From Marchantia polymorpha subsp. ruderalis (Eukaryota > Streptophyta > Marchantiopsida > Marchantiales > Marchantiaceae), in NCBI GenBank assembly GCA_037833965.1, contig AP031352.1:13744501-13808500 (forward strand): a stretch of DNA of 64,000 bases. Direction: 5' to 3'. Under the pieces are notes generated by a model. That model ran no database searches. It saw only the letters and a program-made list of their open reading frames with translations, and had not been told where the DNA came from. Below, one piece after another: positions 13,263 through 25,100 of the stretch. The position numbers and the translations under genes were made by a program. Within the stretch, counting starts at the first letter, position 1; each line of letters opens with the position of its first letter.

Positions 13263-13834
13263 GAAAAAGTTGTTATATAGGTCTGTTGTAAAAGCTTAGA
13301 TGCATGAGAAAAAAAATCATATTTAGTATGAATGTATCTTTATATCATTATTTAGGTATTACTTGTTTGCACTTATACGTTCTCTATAGATATCTATGTC
13401 ATTACAAACAAAAAAAATCATACGTGATATATTATATTATAATTAATTTTTTGCAATATACGTTTGTGAATTTTCACAAGATTGGAAGAAGCTTGTAGAC
13501 TGCATAATTTATCTCTGATTAGCACCCTTGATTGAGCAACATTAATAGACCTGTTGTAACACAAGAGATGATTGGAATGAAATCTTGTTGTTTGTGGTAT
13601 AGAATGATAACCTATATCATGGTATAGAATCTGTTGAATAAAATTTCATCCAAACTTTTCCACACATATATAGTCATTTAATGGAAGAACATGGTAATTT
13701 ACATTCGTTTGTGCGAAATGAAAGAGTGCAATCTCATCATCTCGTATATCACATTGTTTCATAGTGAGATTTCAAGTATGTCAAGCTCAGTAACAATCGA
13801 TTGTAATTATTTATTACTGGGTGATTTAATGTGT

Positions 13835-13842
13835 CTATAACG
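13835..13842. repeat. Target-site duplication, left copy
   Basis: CTATAACG, identical to 14727-14734 on the other side of the hAT element. Confidence 0.92.
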
Positions 13843-14726
13843 CAGACCTCATTAAAAGTGGCATTTGCCACTTTTGCCACCTTTAAGTTAATTGTGGCAC
13901 CCAAATTTTTTTAAAAGTGGCATTTGTTGCATTTGTATTGAAAACCTTATGTGACAATGTTGAAACCAGACAGATTGAGCTTATTTCTGGAGAATCTTAG
14001 GCAGGATTGTTTCTCCGTTGTGGCTAAGTGAGGTTCCGCCCTCATGTTATGTTCAAGGAACCCCAAAACCATTGAAAGCTAACGAGAATTTAGAAGAGTA
14101 CATGAACACGACTCCTGATTATTCACCGTGAGGATACTCAAAGAGAGAGCTAGTCATTTGAGAAGAAATGAGTTCAAGGGTCTTGATACTAACATTGAGT
14201 ATATTAAATTTTATCTAAATAGTGACAACTTCCAAAATCCAAGAGACATGAATTGTATTACTCCTCAAAACCGCAGCTGAAGATGAGTAACATCACCTAT
14301 CTTCAATCCTAGGATTATAAAAAAACTTGGTTTCATGACCATAATATTCTGGCATTAGAGTTTTAGAAAACCTTCGCGGTGTATGTAATACTCTTTTCTT
14401 CTGAAAATACATCCATCAGGTGATCATGAGTTACTTAGATTTTTGACTTTGCTCAAAAACACAAATATAGGGATTCTTTTTCCGGCGGCAATGAGGTCTA
14501 ATGCTTGGTTGGGATAATAACATTATTCTGTTGTCAACTGCGCACTTCGTAAATTTTAGGCCATGCTTGCAAACTCTAAAAAGATTTATGTCTAAAGTTC
14601 AATTGTAACCAAATAGCAACCATAGAAAAAAAATTAATTGTGGCATCGTCCCAATTAATTGTTAAAAAAGTTTAATTGTGACAAAGGTGGCATTTTTTAT
14701 TGAAATGCCACTTTTAATGAGGTCTG
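13843..14726. mobile_element. Non-autonomous hAT-type DNA transposon (884 bp)
   Basis: The ends form a perfect 24-bp terminal inverted repeat that starts CAGACCTCATTAAAAGTGG. It is flanked on both sides by an identical 8-bp duplication, CTATAACG (13835-13842 and 14727-14734). A CAG start and an 8-bp duplication are the signature of the hAT superfamily. Subterminal copies of a GTGGCA-containing motif occur near both ends (for example 13856, 13869, 13895, 13917 and 14690), as expected for transposase binding sites. The interior has no long open frame, so it must depend on transposase in trans. The perfect duplication suggests a comparatively recent insertion. Confidence 0.92.
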
Positions 14727-14734
14727 CTATAACG
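14727..14734. repeat. Target-site duplication, right copy
   Basis: CTATAACG, identical to 13835-13842. Confidence 0.92.
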
Positions 14735-15960
14735 GGATGTCTTTCATACTCATGACAATTGGAGACAAGTCTGTATTGACGACCACGATGTAATTGGCTA
14801 GCAGGAACGTAATCATCTGAAAATACATAATTTGGGTGGTCTCATACGTACTTTGCATACATCTGCTATCGTGGTTCAATGCACTTTGTCTCATTGGCTT
14901 GAACGTCATTAGTCCAAGTAGTACAAGTTTTAAATCTCCTCTTGACTATTGAGTAGTTATCACCACGTTTTTCTCATTGGAGTCTCTCGGTCTTTTGGAT
15001 CACGATTACCGAAAAGATAGCAAGACCTATGGAAGCAAACATCACAGTCAACAGGTTATTTTTTCTTTTGATAGCTAGTACACCACATACATATATGTGG
15101 CACGTGTCGTAATAGATTTTTCATTGGCTAACCTAGGCATTGACTTCAGAGCATGCACAATCAAAAATTTCCAAAGATTTCAAGTCATAGGCTTCAAATG
15201 TCCTTAGTCCAGCCAGCTCATCTCGTCTCACATCGAACTCTTATTCAACAAAATATACTAAGTTGAGGATGCTGACTTCAGTGTATTTGTGGCAGAATTA
15301 TGCGAAATAAAATGATTGAAATAGAAAATGGAATGAAGGCATAAAGCTTTTCTTGAAAGAATTATCCAAAATTCATTGTTTGACTTTGCTCGGAAAATAT
15401 GTTATGATTGAAAGTAGCAATTTGGTACGCTTATGAAATGTCTTCAACATAAATTTGATTGAGAAGGGAATTTTTTTATCACGTGGAAATTTGTATACTG
15501 GGTTCAAATATGGCATATCAGAAGTAACTTCGAAAATTATGTGATGTAAGAATGAACGATTAAATTATAATATTTTGGCTGAAAAAGTGAATTTCTTAAT
15601 GATGACTAGTGATGATGAAGATATATTGCTGTAGTGTGTGACGTGATTTATTTTGAAATATACATATCATGTGTTTTTTTCAGAGGTTTGGATATCACAA
15701 TGAAAATCTATTTCAACATTACAGCCAACTAACTGCAAGAGTGTTAAACATCTAGTTTTGAGATGCAATAATATGATACAATCTGAACAAGTATCTTGAA
15801 AAGTATGAATTGAAGAAAGTAGGCAGCTTATAATGTCTTAACATATTCTTTTTTTGATTAAACAACTAAGATGAATATTATATTGAAGTGAAGTTGATTT
15901 TGGTTCTAAATAAACAAAAACGTGATTATATTGATATTTATGTCTATTCTAAAAGCATAA
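14735..15960. other. Intergenic DNA, no gene recognised
   Basis: Moderately AT-rich. No coding similarity, terminal repeat or RNA gene seen. Confidence 0.5.
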
Positions 15961-16090
15961 GTTTGTATTCATAGTTGTACAGAATATAATGATTCATTTT
16001 CAAGCACAACAAGGCCTTCAAACGTAATGTCTTTCCTACTTATAAATATTCTGAGCTCTATGCACTTCTTAGCAAAAATTGGATTTAAAA
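15961..16090. repeat. Diverged direct repeat, copy 1
   Basis: About 130 bp beginning GTTTGTATTCATAG, roughly 80-85% identical by eye to copy 2 at 16449-16578. The shared core runs through TAATGATTCATTTTCAAG and ATATTCTGAGCTCTATG. The minus-strand frames over both copies share the motif KDI...ENESL.SV, which is simply the shared DNA. Confidence 0.8.
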
Positions 16091-16448
16091 TCATTTTGTG
16101 TATACCTCGTTTTTTGATGTTACAAACCATAAACGTTCCAAATTCATATGTATTTTGCAATATTATGTATAGAGAAATTTGATTCTATGTATAAATGAAA
16201 AATCCATGAATTCTAAATAATAAAAAATGAAAGCAATCAGATACATATTTTGTAGATTATGGTGATAGAAAATTGAAGAGTGGAACTTAATTTTTTTAAA
16301 GCTAATATAAAAATGTAATTTTTTCCCCAAAAATTCAATTTATTTAAAACACTTCAAAATCGTAGACTTTATACTATATTAAACTTAATGTAATTCAGAT
16401 TTTTCATTCAACTGAGCAAGTTGTGAAGTAATAACGAAATTTTGAATT

Positions 16449-16578
16449 TTGTATTCATAGTTTGACAGAATTTAATGATTCATTTTCAAGTACGAATAAG
16501 ACTTCATACATAATGTCTTTCCTTCCTATTAATATTCTGAGCTCTATGGATTTCTTAGCAAAAATTGAAGTTAAATAC
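16449..16578. repeat. Diverged direct repeat, copy 2
   Basis: Second copy, same orientation, 488 bp downstream. Possible origins are a tandem duplication or the two ends of a small LTR-type (TRIM-like) element. I found neither a primer-binding site nor a flanking duplication. Confidence 0.8.
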
Positions 16579-17620
16579 CTTTGAAACCCTATAAATATTA
16601 TATGTTGAATCTTTGTGAGCAGTGTATTTTTGATTTTGAAAGTTGATGTTGCATGAGCAGAATTGATTTTTGACATGATCAAAGTCAATAATATTTCTAT
16701 CAACAATTTTTCTTAATTATGTTTCAGCTCCAAGTCAAATATAACAAAAGAAACAAAATAAAGCAAATGTATAATCATCATGTTCCCCAAAGTGGTTACT
16801 TCATGTAAGATGTATTAAATTAGACGTCCTACCACAAAATTATATTATAGGCCTCAGTGTGTGCTCCCTAGGTCAATTAATTGTTCAATTTCAGTATTAC
16901 ATGTAGAGTATGAAACTCGACACGTCTTATAACCTTGCTCGAATGATACATTTCTTGTTCAAAACTTATCTTGATGTATTCTGATCTTGAGTTATTTCCA
17001 TAGTAGACTTGTGACGATCACTTGAGCAATGAAGTTGCATATGGATGAATATAAGCCAAGATATAATCTCCTCTATGTGAATCAAGTATCTCATGGAGGT
17101 CAAAGAAGCTAATGTATTCATAAATTGCTATAAAACGTTGAATGTTCTCCATTTTATATCATCACTGAAAGTATAAAACTCATGATAATAGCTAGACATT
17201 ACTTCATACTAAAGGTTTCCACTGAATTCTCATTTTAAGTCCAATGCTTCAAAAGAACTTAGCCCCATGAAACAAGGAGCCAAGGACTTGGAGCTTCTCT
17301 GCCATAGAAGGCTTAGCTTCATGGAGATTAATTTACAGTTGTACGGCAGCATGAGCTGGAAGAACGGGACACCAAGTAATATAAACTCTAGTATGGGAAG
17401 AGGAATGGGAAGAAAGCTGCATGAACTTATAACAGCAGTCTTTTTAATGATTTGTATTGTTTATTATGTTGTTACAAGGGCTTTGAGAACAAGATATTAT
17501 TGATATGTATCGTTCCGTATGCAGTAGCAAGAAGTTGTGTAAGAATGAGAGAAAATTATATCCATGCAGATGAGACGAGAGATGCTCCGTGCTGAACGTA
17601 TGGGAGGTACTCATAAAGTC
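16579..17620. other. AT-rich intergenic DNA
   Basis: No gene recognised. A short open frame at 17267-17503 (+) ends in a hydrophobic stretch but has no other support. Confidence 0.5.
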
Positions 17621-17828
17621 ACAGAGCCGCCTGTGAGCACTTCAAGCGAAGATTGCCATAATGAGCTTTGTTTGTTTGTTTGTTTGTTGTCTCTTACGAA
17701 AGGCTGGTAAGGCTGAGGTAGTCATAATATATTCACAGAAGCCGTCTGTGAACGCAAGGACTGAAGATTGTGCATACAGTCTGTAGTGATTTATGCTTGT
17801 TTGTTTGTTGTCCCATCCTGCGAAGCAA
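17621..17828. repeat. Imperfect tandem duplication with TTTG tracts
   Basis: A unit beginning CACAGAGCCGCCTGTGA (about 17621-17705) recurs as CACAGAAGCCGTCTGTGA (about 17732-17828). Each copy contains a GAAGATTG segment, a (TTTG)n run of 3-5 units, and TTGTC...CGAA at its end. The copies have diverged by substitutions and small indels. Confidence 0.7.
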
Positions 17829-18530
17829 CGGGGGGAAGGACTGAAACCACCCAGCGACAAGTGTTTCAAGAAAGACTCATTAGGGTCTAAATTCCTTTTG
17901 GACTAAACAGTGAGCAGTCAGCTAGCTAAGACGGCTGAAGTTGTGAGGAGCGAATTGTGAGGCCTGGTGAATTAATCGCGATAGCTGATCAGCAGGTCTC
18001 CAAGTAGATCTTCTGTTGTTCTTTTGAGTGAGAAAATGAAAACGAAGAATATTCGAGAGTGACCAAGGAAACAACCGAAACGCCTCTAGCGTGCCTCACA
18101 ACACCATTTCTGGGGATGCGTGTGCGGCTGATTTCTCCATCAAAGAGAGGGCCAGCGGAAGGACCAATAGATAGACCTGCCTAGCCTGCCAGAGCCCTAA
18201 TTGGAACATGTTGCCAAGGCCTGTCGTCATAAAATCCGGCCAGGCGGATAACGCTAGGAATGCGAACGATGCATCGACGTGACAAACATCGAGCGTCTTG
18301 TGACAACTGCGCCATGTTCCGCCTGTAAAATTAGGCCAAGGGTTGACGAGACCGACATTGAATGTCTCGTGAAAATGTGCCCTTCTGCGCTCAACCCGAT
18401 TGAGCAAATACCAGAACAGAACATGACTTAATTGATTAGTCGGAGACGGGCGACGTTAAAGAAGATCAACGTGTGCCAGAGCCACTAGACGTGCCTAACT
18501 ACAATACACGGATAACAACGCACTGATCCC
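17829..18530. other. Intergenic DNA rising in GC
   Basis: A transition from AT-rich DNA to the GC-rich region upstream of the F-box gene. No coding segment recognised. Confidence 0.45.
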
Positions 18531-20676
18531 ATTAAGAACAACGGTAGGTGGAGGACCTGGACATAGGCCGAGCTCGGAGGAAAACAAGGGCCGACCAACC
18601 GTACCTACAGTCTCCGAGACCGGAACCCGCGGAACGAATCGCCAAGGGATTGCAAGGACCGAGGCCCCCCAAGGCAAATAAAATCCTTCGGGCTCTCGGG
18701 GCCTCCCTCGCGCACAAGAAGGAAGAAGGACCCGGTGACCCGAGGCAACCAACTCCGCGGCCTACAAGTACGGGCAGCAGCCGAGCTCGCCCCGGGCCGT
18801 TTGAATCTGTGTTCCGGCGGCCTGCTCTGTCGCGGGCAGCGAATCGAACCGAACCGAATCGTAGAGTAGAGTCCACTGGAGTCGGGTCGAGTCGGGCGGT
18901 GGGCCCCAGCTCGAGGGGAGGAGGGGAGGCAGATTGGCTGCTCATCATAGCGAGGGACGACGTCGAAGAATCCGGGCGATGGCCACACGAGAAGGCGGCA
19001 GCAGCAGCAGCAGCAGCAGACCGATCGGGTCGCTGCCGCGGTATTCGTACAGTATTTGTAGGAGTAGGAGTAGAGTAGGAGTAGACCCGGGGCACGGAAA
19101 GTATACGGTGGTGGAGGAACGGGCGGGGCAAGAATGAACATTTGTTCCGCGGGCTGCGCGAGGAGGGTCCCAGCGAGGGAGCGAGGGAGCGAGGGAGTGA
19201 GCAACACTCATTGCCGAGAAAAGGAGGAGGCCCCGAGTGCGGGCTCGTTTGTTTGTTTGTTGTTCTGGTTGCGCAAGGCGCTCGCACGAGCGAAGGGGTC
19301 GATGTCGTAGGCTTGGAGTTGCGCTTGGAGTGGAGGTGGGACGAAGGATTCGGGGCAGAGGTGCAGATGAGGTCATGCGTAAGGTATGGAGGAGGAGGAG
19401 GAGCAGGAGCAGGACGTCGTCCGGCTTCAGTCGTCGCCAGGTGCGGGCATTGGCAGCAGGGTCAGCAGCAGCAGCAGCAGCGCCGGCCAGCAACCGGTTG
19501 GTTAGCGTAGCGTAGTGTAGTGTAGCGAAGCGAAGTTTAGCGCAGGCGAGGCGAGGCGAGCAGTGCCCAGCTACTCCTGTCTTGTCATCAATCAATCGCA
19601 TGCACTTTCTCGTACGAAACGACAGGCGAGTGCGAAATAAGGCAGCGTCGAAACTCAGTGGCAGCCCAAAAGGTTTCCACGCGGTCATGGAGCCGAGGCC
19701 GGGAGGGTGAGCCCACGCAGAGATGGCGGGGAGAGAGTGTTAGCAAGGCAGGCAGGCAGGCAGGAAGGAAGGAAGGAAGGAAGGAAGGAAGGACGGAAGG
19801 AAGTGTTTCAGGCCTTTCGATCTCGTACCGCCTCTCGTGTTTCAGCGCAAAGCTGTTGTTGCTCTTCTTGCTCCTGACTCGCACGGCTGGCGCGCGTGCT
19901 TAGGTCTGTACACAAGCGTTTGGTTTCTTGGGTGGTGTAAGATGTTGTAGAGATCCGGCAATGTAAAATATGGAACTGGTGCTTGAAGAGGCTTGCTTTA
20001 GCTGTTGAGTCGCGTGGGCCCTCTGGATAGCGCGTTGTTTGTCTATCCAGGGTTGGAAGTATGGCTTCCTCGTGAGGCGTACAGCATGCTTGGGAAAACC
20101 TGTTATGGACTATGAAGTGGAGACCGCATTCGTTTGTGGCGCATCGGCTTGACCTTGGAGGCAGTGAGTGTGAGCTAGGTGCCCTGAAGGCATGAGTGCC
20201 TTGCGGGCGGCTACTTTGGTGCGGTAAGTTAGGCGTGGTCACTTTTTTATCTGCGGTGGAAATGGATGGTTCACTTCGCGCTCTCCGGACAAACGGAAAA
20301 GAGAGGCAGGTCTGTACAGGATGATCTCTGTCTAGGGATCTTGTAGAAATTGCAGGTGTAAGGATATGTGGGATAGAGTGTGCTAGGTATGAAATGACTT
20401 CTCCCTCGCTGCGATGGGTGATTCGCTTGTCGAATGTGCGATCCAAATCAGCGATGTGTGCACCTTTCAGTGATTATGGGAAAAATCTTAGACCTTGATT
20501 GGCAATGCAGGGACGGTGTCACACTTTCGACTTTTGTAGAATAGCATTTGAGGAGATTTAAAGAGAAGAACCAGTTGGATTGCAAGCCAAATCTCTTCGC
20601 CTCATTTACTGAGTGGATTCTGCGGCTGGTCCATTGTGACCGCAGCCTGTCGTACGGTCTTCAGCTAGGTTAGTCT
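18531..20676 (+). promoter_or_regulatory. GC-rich promoter/leader region of the F-box gene
   Basis: GC content is markedly higher than elsewhere nearby. Simple repeats sit here: (CAG)n at about 18998-19018 and 19456-19480, GAGGGAGC repeats at about 19174-19198, and GCAG/GAAG tetranucleotides at about 19745-19800. Many overlapping open frames on both strands (for example 18532-19287 and 19808-20446, minus) are low-complexity translations of these repeats. The position directly upstream of an intact gene, with no other coding candidate, suggests a promoter plus a long 5' leader, possibly with a leader intron. The transcription start cannot be fixed from sequence alone. Confidence 0.5.
19744..19802. 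repeat. GCAG/GAAG tetranucleotide microsatellite
   Basis: Four GCAG-type units are followed by about nine AAGG-type units with one substitution (GGACGG). Confidence 0.9.
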
Positions 20677-22197
20677 ATGGGTCAGGGAACTTCATCCGTC
20701 GCGTGTGCGTCAGGGCAAGAGGAAGAAGGAGTGCTCCAGGAGTTGGATCAGAACAAGATGCAGGGAAAAGACTTTTCTCTCCAAGTGCCGGATGAGTGCC
20801 TGTCATGCATTTTTCAGAAACTCAGCTCCGTTGATCGGAAGACATGCTCCCTTGTCTGCAAGCGTTGGCACTGGGTAGAGGGGCAGGGTCGACAGCGGCT
20901 ATCCTTGTATGCACAGGAAAAGCTTCTGGATGCCCTTCCAGAATTGCTATCTCGTTTCGAGCATGTTACTAAACTCGCCTTAAAGTGTGACAAGAAGATG
21001 ACGAGTATCGACGACGAAGCACTTTTTATCGTCGGCCGGGACTGCAGGCAGTTGAAGAAGTTAAAATTGAAAGGGTGCAAACAGCTGACGGACGACGGAA
21101 TGGAAATTTTCGCAAGGGTTTGTGGACCACTGAAGAAAATTTCCTGCGGCTCGTGTGGTTTTGGTGCTCGAGGGCTGAATTCGATCTTACAACATTGCGT
21201 GAACCTAGAGGATCTGACTGTGAAAAGATTAAAAGGTCTCTACGAGGGTCCTTCGGAGCTCATTGGCCCAGGCTGTGGAAAGATACGGCGATTATGTCTG
21301 AAAGAGCTTTTCAATGCCCAGCTCTTCGGGCCTCTTCTCGCCGGCTCGAGGCATCTACATACTCTTATGCTTTCGAAGAACTCTGGCAACTGGGACAAGC
21401 TCCTGGACATTATTACTGAACACCTACCTGAGTTGGTGGAACTTCACATGGAGAAGCTGCAACTTAGCGACAAAGGGTTGCAGGCGGTGGCTCGATGTAA
21501 AAGTCTGGAAGTTCTGTACGTTGTGAAGGCTCCAGAGTGTACGAACGTCGGGCTCTCGGCGGTGGCAACTGGTTGCAGGCGCTTGAGGAAATTACATGTC
21601 GACGGCTGGAAGGCCAGTCGAGTCGGAGACGAAGGGCTCCTTTCGGTCGCCAGAACATGCAAGGAGTTGCAGGAGTTAGTGTTGATTGGACTTAACGCAA
21701 CCATGGCCAGTCTTAGTCCACTGGCCACAAACTGCCACGGACTCGAGAGGCTAGCACTGTGTAACAGTGAGACATTCGGGGATCCAGAACTTTTATGCAT
21801 CGCAACCAAGTGCCAGTCTTTAAAAAAACTATGCATCAAAAGCTGCCCGATTTCGGATCAAGGCATGGAAGTTCTTGCCAGTGGCTGCCCAAATCTAGTG
21901 AAGATCAAAATCAAGAAGTGCAGAGGCGTGACACCCGCAAGTGTAGACTGGCTTCAGAATAAGAGGGAGACGCTAATGGTAACGCTGGACACCGGGCTTC
22001 CATCACCTATTACAGATTTGGCTACAGGTAGGGCCCTGCAACCCGGAACAAATAGGGTTACTCGAGGGGCTGTTCCGCAAAACAGATCCCCATTGGCCAA
22101 AGCAAGGCTCGCAATTGTGGCGGGCGGTTCCTTCGTCGCCTGCACATTCTTGAGATGGTCGTCACCAGGTGGTAGTGGGTCGTCTTCGCCTACTTGA
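20677..22197 (+). CDS. SKIP2: F-box/LRR protein, SKIP2/VFB type
   Basis: An intact 506-residue frame. The F-box lies at about residues 35-75 (LQVPDECLSCIFQKLSSVDR... followed by SLVCKRW). Leucine-rich repeats of the cysteine-containing type then run to about residue 430, with recurring C..L..L....C...TD.G...A..C patterns. The C-terminal tail contains VACTFLRWSSP, a feature I associate with plant SKIP2/VFB proteins. In that family the F-box binds SKP1/ASK and places the protein in an SCF ubiquitin ligase, with the repeats selecting substrates; Arabidopsis VFB proteins affect growth and auxin-linked root branching. Arabidopsis homologues are also intronless. The N-terminus, MGQGTSS, fits an N-myristoylation signal (Gly2, Ser6), so membrane attachment is possible. 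The start is chosen because stops lie upstream in frame and this N-terminus fits the family. Length is normal. The substrate is not inferable. Confidence 0.93.
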   Translation: MGQGTSSVACASGQEEEGVLQELDQNKMQGKDFSLQVPDECLSCIFQKLSSVDRKTCSLVCKRWHWVEGQGRQRLSLYAQEKLLDALPELLSRFEHVTKLALKCDKKMTSIDDEALFIVGRDCRQLKKLKLKGCKQLTDDGMEIFARVCGPLKKISCGSCGFGARGLNSILQHCVNLEDLTVKRLKGLYEGPSELIGPGCGKIRRLCLKELFNAQLFGPLLAGSRHLHTLMLSKNSGNWDKLLDIITEHLPELVELHMEKLQLSDKGLQAVARCKSLEVLYVVKAPECTNVGLSAVATGCRRLRKLHVDGWKASRVGDEGLLSVARTCKELQELVLIGLNATMASLSPLATNCHGLERLALCNSETFGDPELLCIATKCQSLKKLCIKSCPISDQGMEVLASGCPNLVKIKIKKCRGVTPASVDWLQNKRETLMVTLDTGLPSPITDLATGRALQPGTNRVTRGAVPQNRSPLAKARLAIVAGGSFVACTFLRWSSPGGSGSSSPT

Positions 22198-25100
22198 ATT
22201 CCACAATCCTTTCCATGGTTATTGCAAGACGGCATGGTTGGCTACTGCAGTCTGTCCATCCTGGTTGCTTAAGCTGGCGGAACACTGCGAAGGGTGATTG
22301 TGTCTGGGTATGGGTGAGCAGATTTGCCTGAAAGTGTGCGTGCTTGGTTGCTTCAGTCCCTGTGGCACTTTCACGGTACTGGGAGAAGATGATGCGTTTG
22401 AACGCCATTCTAGTAACCGTGTCATGCATGATCAAAGAATCTGATGAATTCTGTTCATTGCTCTAGACTACTCTGTAAGATGAACTTATTCCGGAACTGA
22501 TGGTTGGCTCGAGAGAAGGAATCGGAGATCAGGGGATTTTTGATCCTTTGATCCTGCAGATTTATTGCAGTCATATCTTGATTCTTATTTGCTCCCAAAG
22601 TGGGCAAGTTAGCGACTACTGTCTTTGGCCAAACCAAAGTGGTTTCCTAGTTTAGCCTCTTTCTTTCTCAAGCTTTGTTGTACAAATCTGGTCTGTCCTT
22701 TTTGACTGATTTTTGCGGAAGGCTCGTGTTTGTACAAACTTCTGAAGCAAGAGAAGAGGTTAGTCAAGGGATCAGGAGACGAAGCTCATTGTGAAATTTC
22801 TTTTATACCCAAAAAAGTGCCCAGTTTTAAAGTTACTGATTTCGCACAATGTGCTATTATCCACTGCCATCCTCGGGATATTTTGGATGCAGGCCCGATA
22901 GAGGTTTTAGTGAAAGATGCTGGCAGTTAAGCAATTTTTCCTGCTAGCCTTGGGAGCTCTCAGTATCCCTTGTCTGTCAGGACAGCTCAGTGAAATCTGG
23001 AGTACAGATTGGATGATTTTAAGGTCTTCGTATGTCAGGGGATTTCAGCAGATTATCCGCTCATTGTAGTGTGCGAATGTGACTTGCTTCTCCAAGAAAT
23101 AAAGGCGCTCATGTGGAGATGGCATCTAATTCGGGATGTATCCTCTACTTCAAAACTTGAATGCAAGACCTCGTCCCTGTACTCGTGCATGGTTCTTCAA
23201 GGTTGGAGTAAGAATCTGAGGAAAATACATCAAGTTTGGTCGTTTACCTCGGAGACAACATGCTGGTGGCAGGGCCACCTGGAACCTGTAGCTATATCTG
23301 AACATAAATAGATTATATTTAATTCAGATTGAGTACAGTATTACGCTTCACTCTCTGTTTCCAGTTTATATATCCTGTTTGAGACCGGGAGCAATCTTCT
23401 GTTGATCATTCTTCTACGTATTACTTTCGTTTGTTATCTTTTTTGTTGAGCTGTACTCGATATCTCGGAAATTATATTCCCAGAAGACCAACACTAATTC
23501 TGTATGTGAACTTTTGAGACATATCCATTCGTTTGACTTTTCGTGCCGTAGTCAAAACATTTGTTCTCTTCTCAAAGCTGGGAGGAGTTGGTATACTTAG
23601 ATATATGTTGAGGAAAGTAATATCTTAAAACGGTCATATGGACGACCTCTGACGCAGAGTTTTGGCAGATTAATGGGCCATGCCTACTGAGGACCTGTGG
23701 ATGGCGCGGACCTGTCTGTAAATACATCGATGGCCAACCTTCTTACCATAGTGATCCTCGGAGAAGCTGATAACATCAATACGTGACATTCTTCATGAAT
23801 ATCTGTGCTAAGATATTAAAGTGATAGACTGATGTCATAGTTCGATCAATGTGCTAATTTTCGCGGCGAGAAAGTCACCCAGGAACACGAGTTCGGTGGT
23901 TTCGAGGCAACTCTGGGCATGTGAATTTTCTCGCTGATGGAAACTGTCCGACACTCTTGGCTATTTCCAGTCCGTTGTGTTGTCTAAGCTTATAACTTGA
24001 TATGAACAGTTATCAATAGTAGAGTGGTTGCCTCAAGTCCTGGCGCCATCAAATGCATCGACCATTGTTCAATGTTCTAGAAAACATCTGTAGTCTGACG
24101 TACTTACATGGGGAGAGTCGTGGACTTATCTTTGGATGAATAATAAAAGCGGAAATGGTCTGTGACAGTCCAAATGTTGCACGTTTCTGGAGAAAGTGGC
24201 GTTGACATTCATGCACATACGGATGGGGAACTGAAGTCGGGTTAGCAGGAAAGAATCATACGAGTTTGTCGGATGTGAGAATTGTGTCTTTGGATTTAGT
24301 GGCTGAGACGTTGCTGAGCAAATCCTGGGCTAATGCGCTCATGCGAGTTAATAAATCAGTGTTTTCGTGATTCCGGGGTGCTAGTGGGGCTACATCACGA
24401 GCCTGCGCGCGAGCGTGCACTGCTTTTGAGAAGTCTTCCATGTTTCCTTGCATTCTGTAGTGCTGAATGTTTTCTCTGCTCAAACTCAACTCTATCTTTG
24501 GGCTTGACTTGAAAGTCGGTGTCCGACAGAATGCCCCGGGGAAGAGTAGAAACTGAAATGGTTGGAAGAATCTGCAGCACGGAATGCACACGCTACGGCG
24601 TCCGCATGCTTGGACCCCTCCTAGATAAGTCGAACCTGGTCTACATGTCGTAGCTTTGAACTTGGGTGATAAGCATACGAAGTGTAACGTACACGGAGAT
24701 TCCACCGGACAGGCCAGATGTGGACTGACTTGTTTACATGGACCGCCGCTTTATTTCTGGAATCTGACTTGAAAAAGTTCCCCTCTCCTGCTTGCGATAC
24801 ATTTAGCTAAGCTAGCCGCTGGCCTTCTGGTTTCTCTTTTTGTAGTTGCCGCGGATCGACTTATTTGTGGTCATCGTCACGCGTGACCCGACACGGGTCA
24901 TCAAAATTTTTGGCCAAGTTATAAGATCTGCACATGGTAACTGGTGCTTTGACCATAGACAGCCCGTTCTCTGTCAGTTTCTGCCTTCCACGTCCTCTGG
25001 TTGTTTCTCCAACCAGGGATCTGCTCCACTACAGTTCCCTCAAGTCAAGGGAACGCGAGACTGGCGGTCACCGAAGTTAAAGTTGAGCCGTATTGGGCCC

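Noticed and set aside
18532-19688. Several 200-250 codon minus-strand frames and a 176-codon plus frame
   Set aside because: They overlap each other in different phases and their sequence is driven by CAG, GGA and similar repeats. The region is better explained as the leader of the F-box gene.
19808-20446. A 212-codon minus-strand frame beside the F-box start
   Set aside because: No recognisable domain. It lies in the likely 5' leader of the gene on the other strand.
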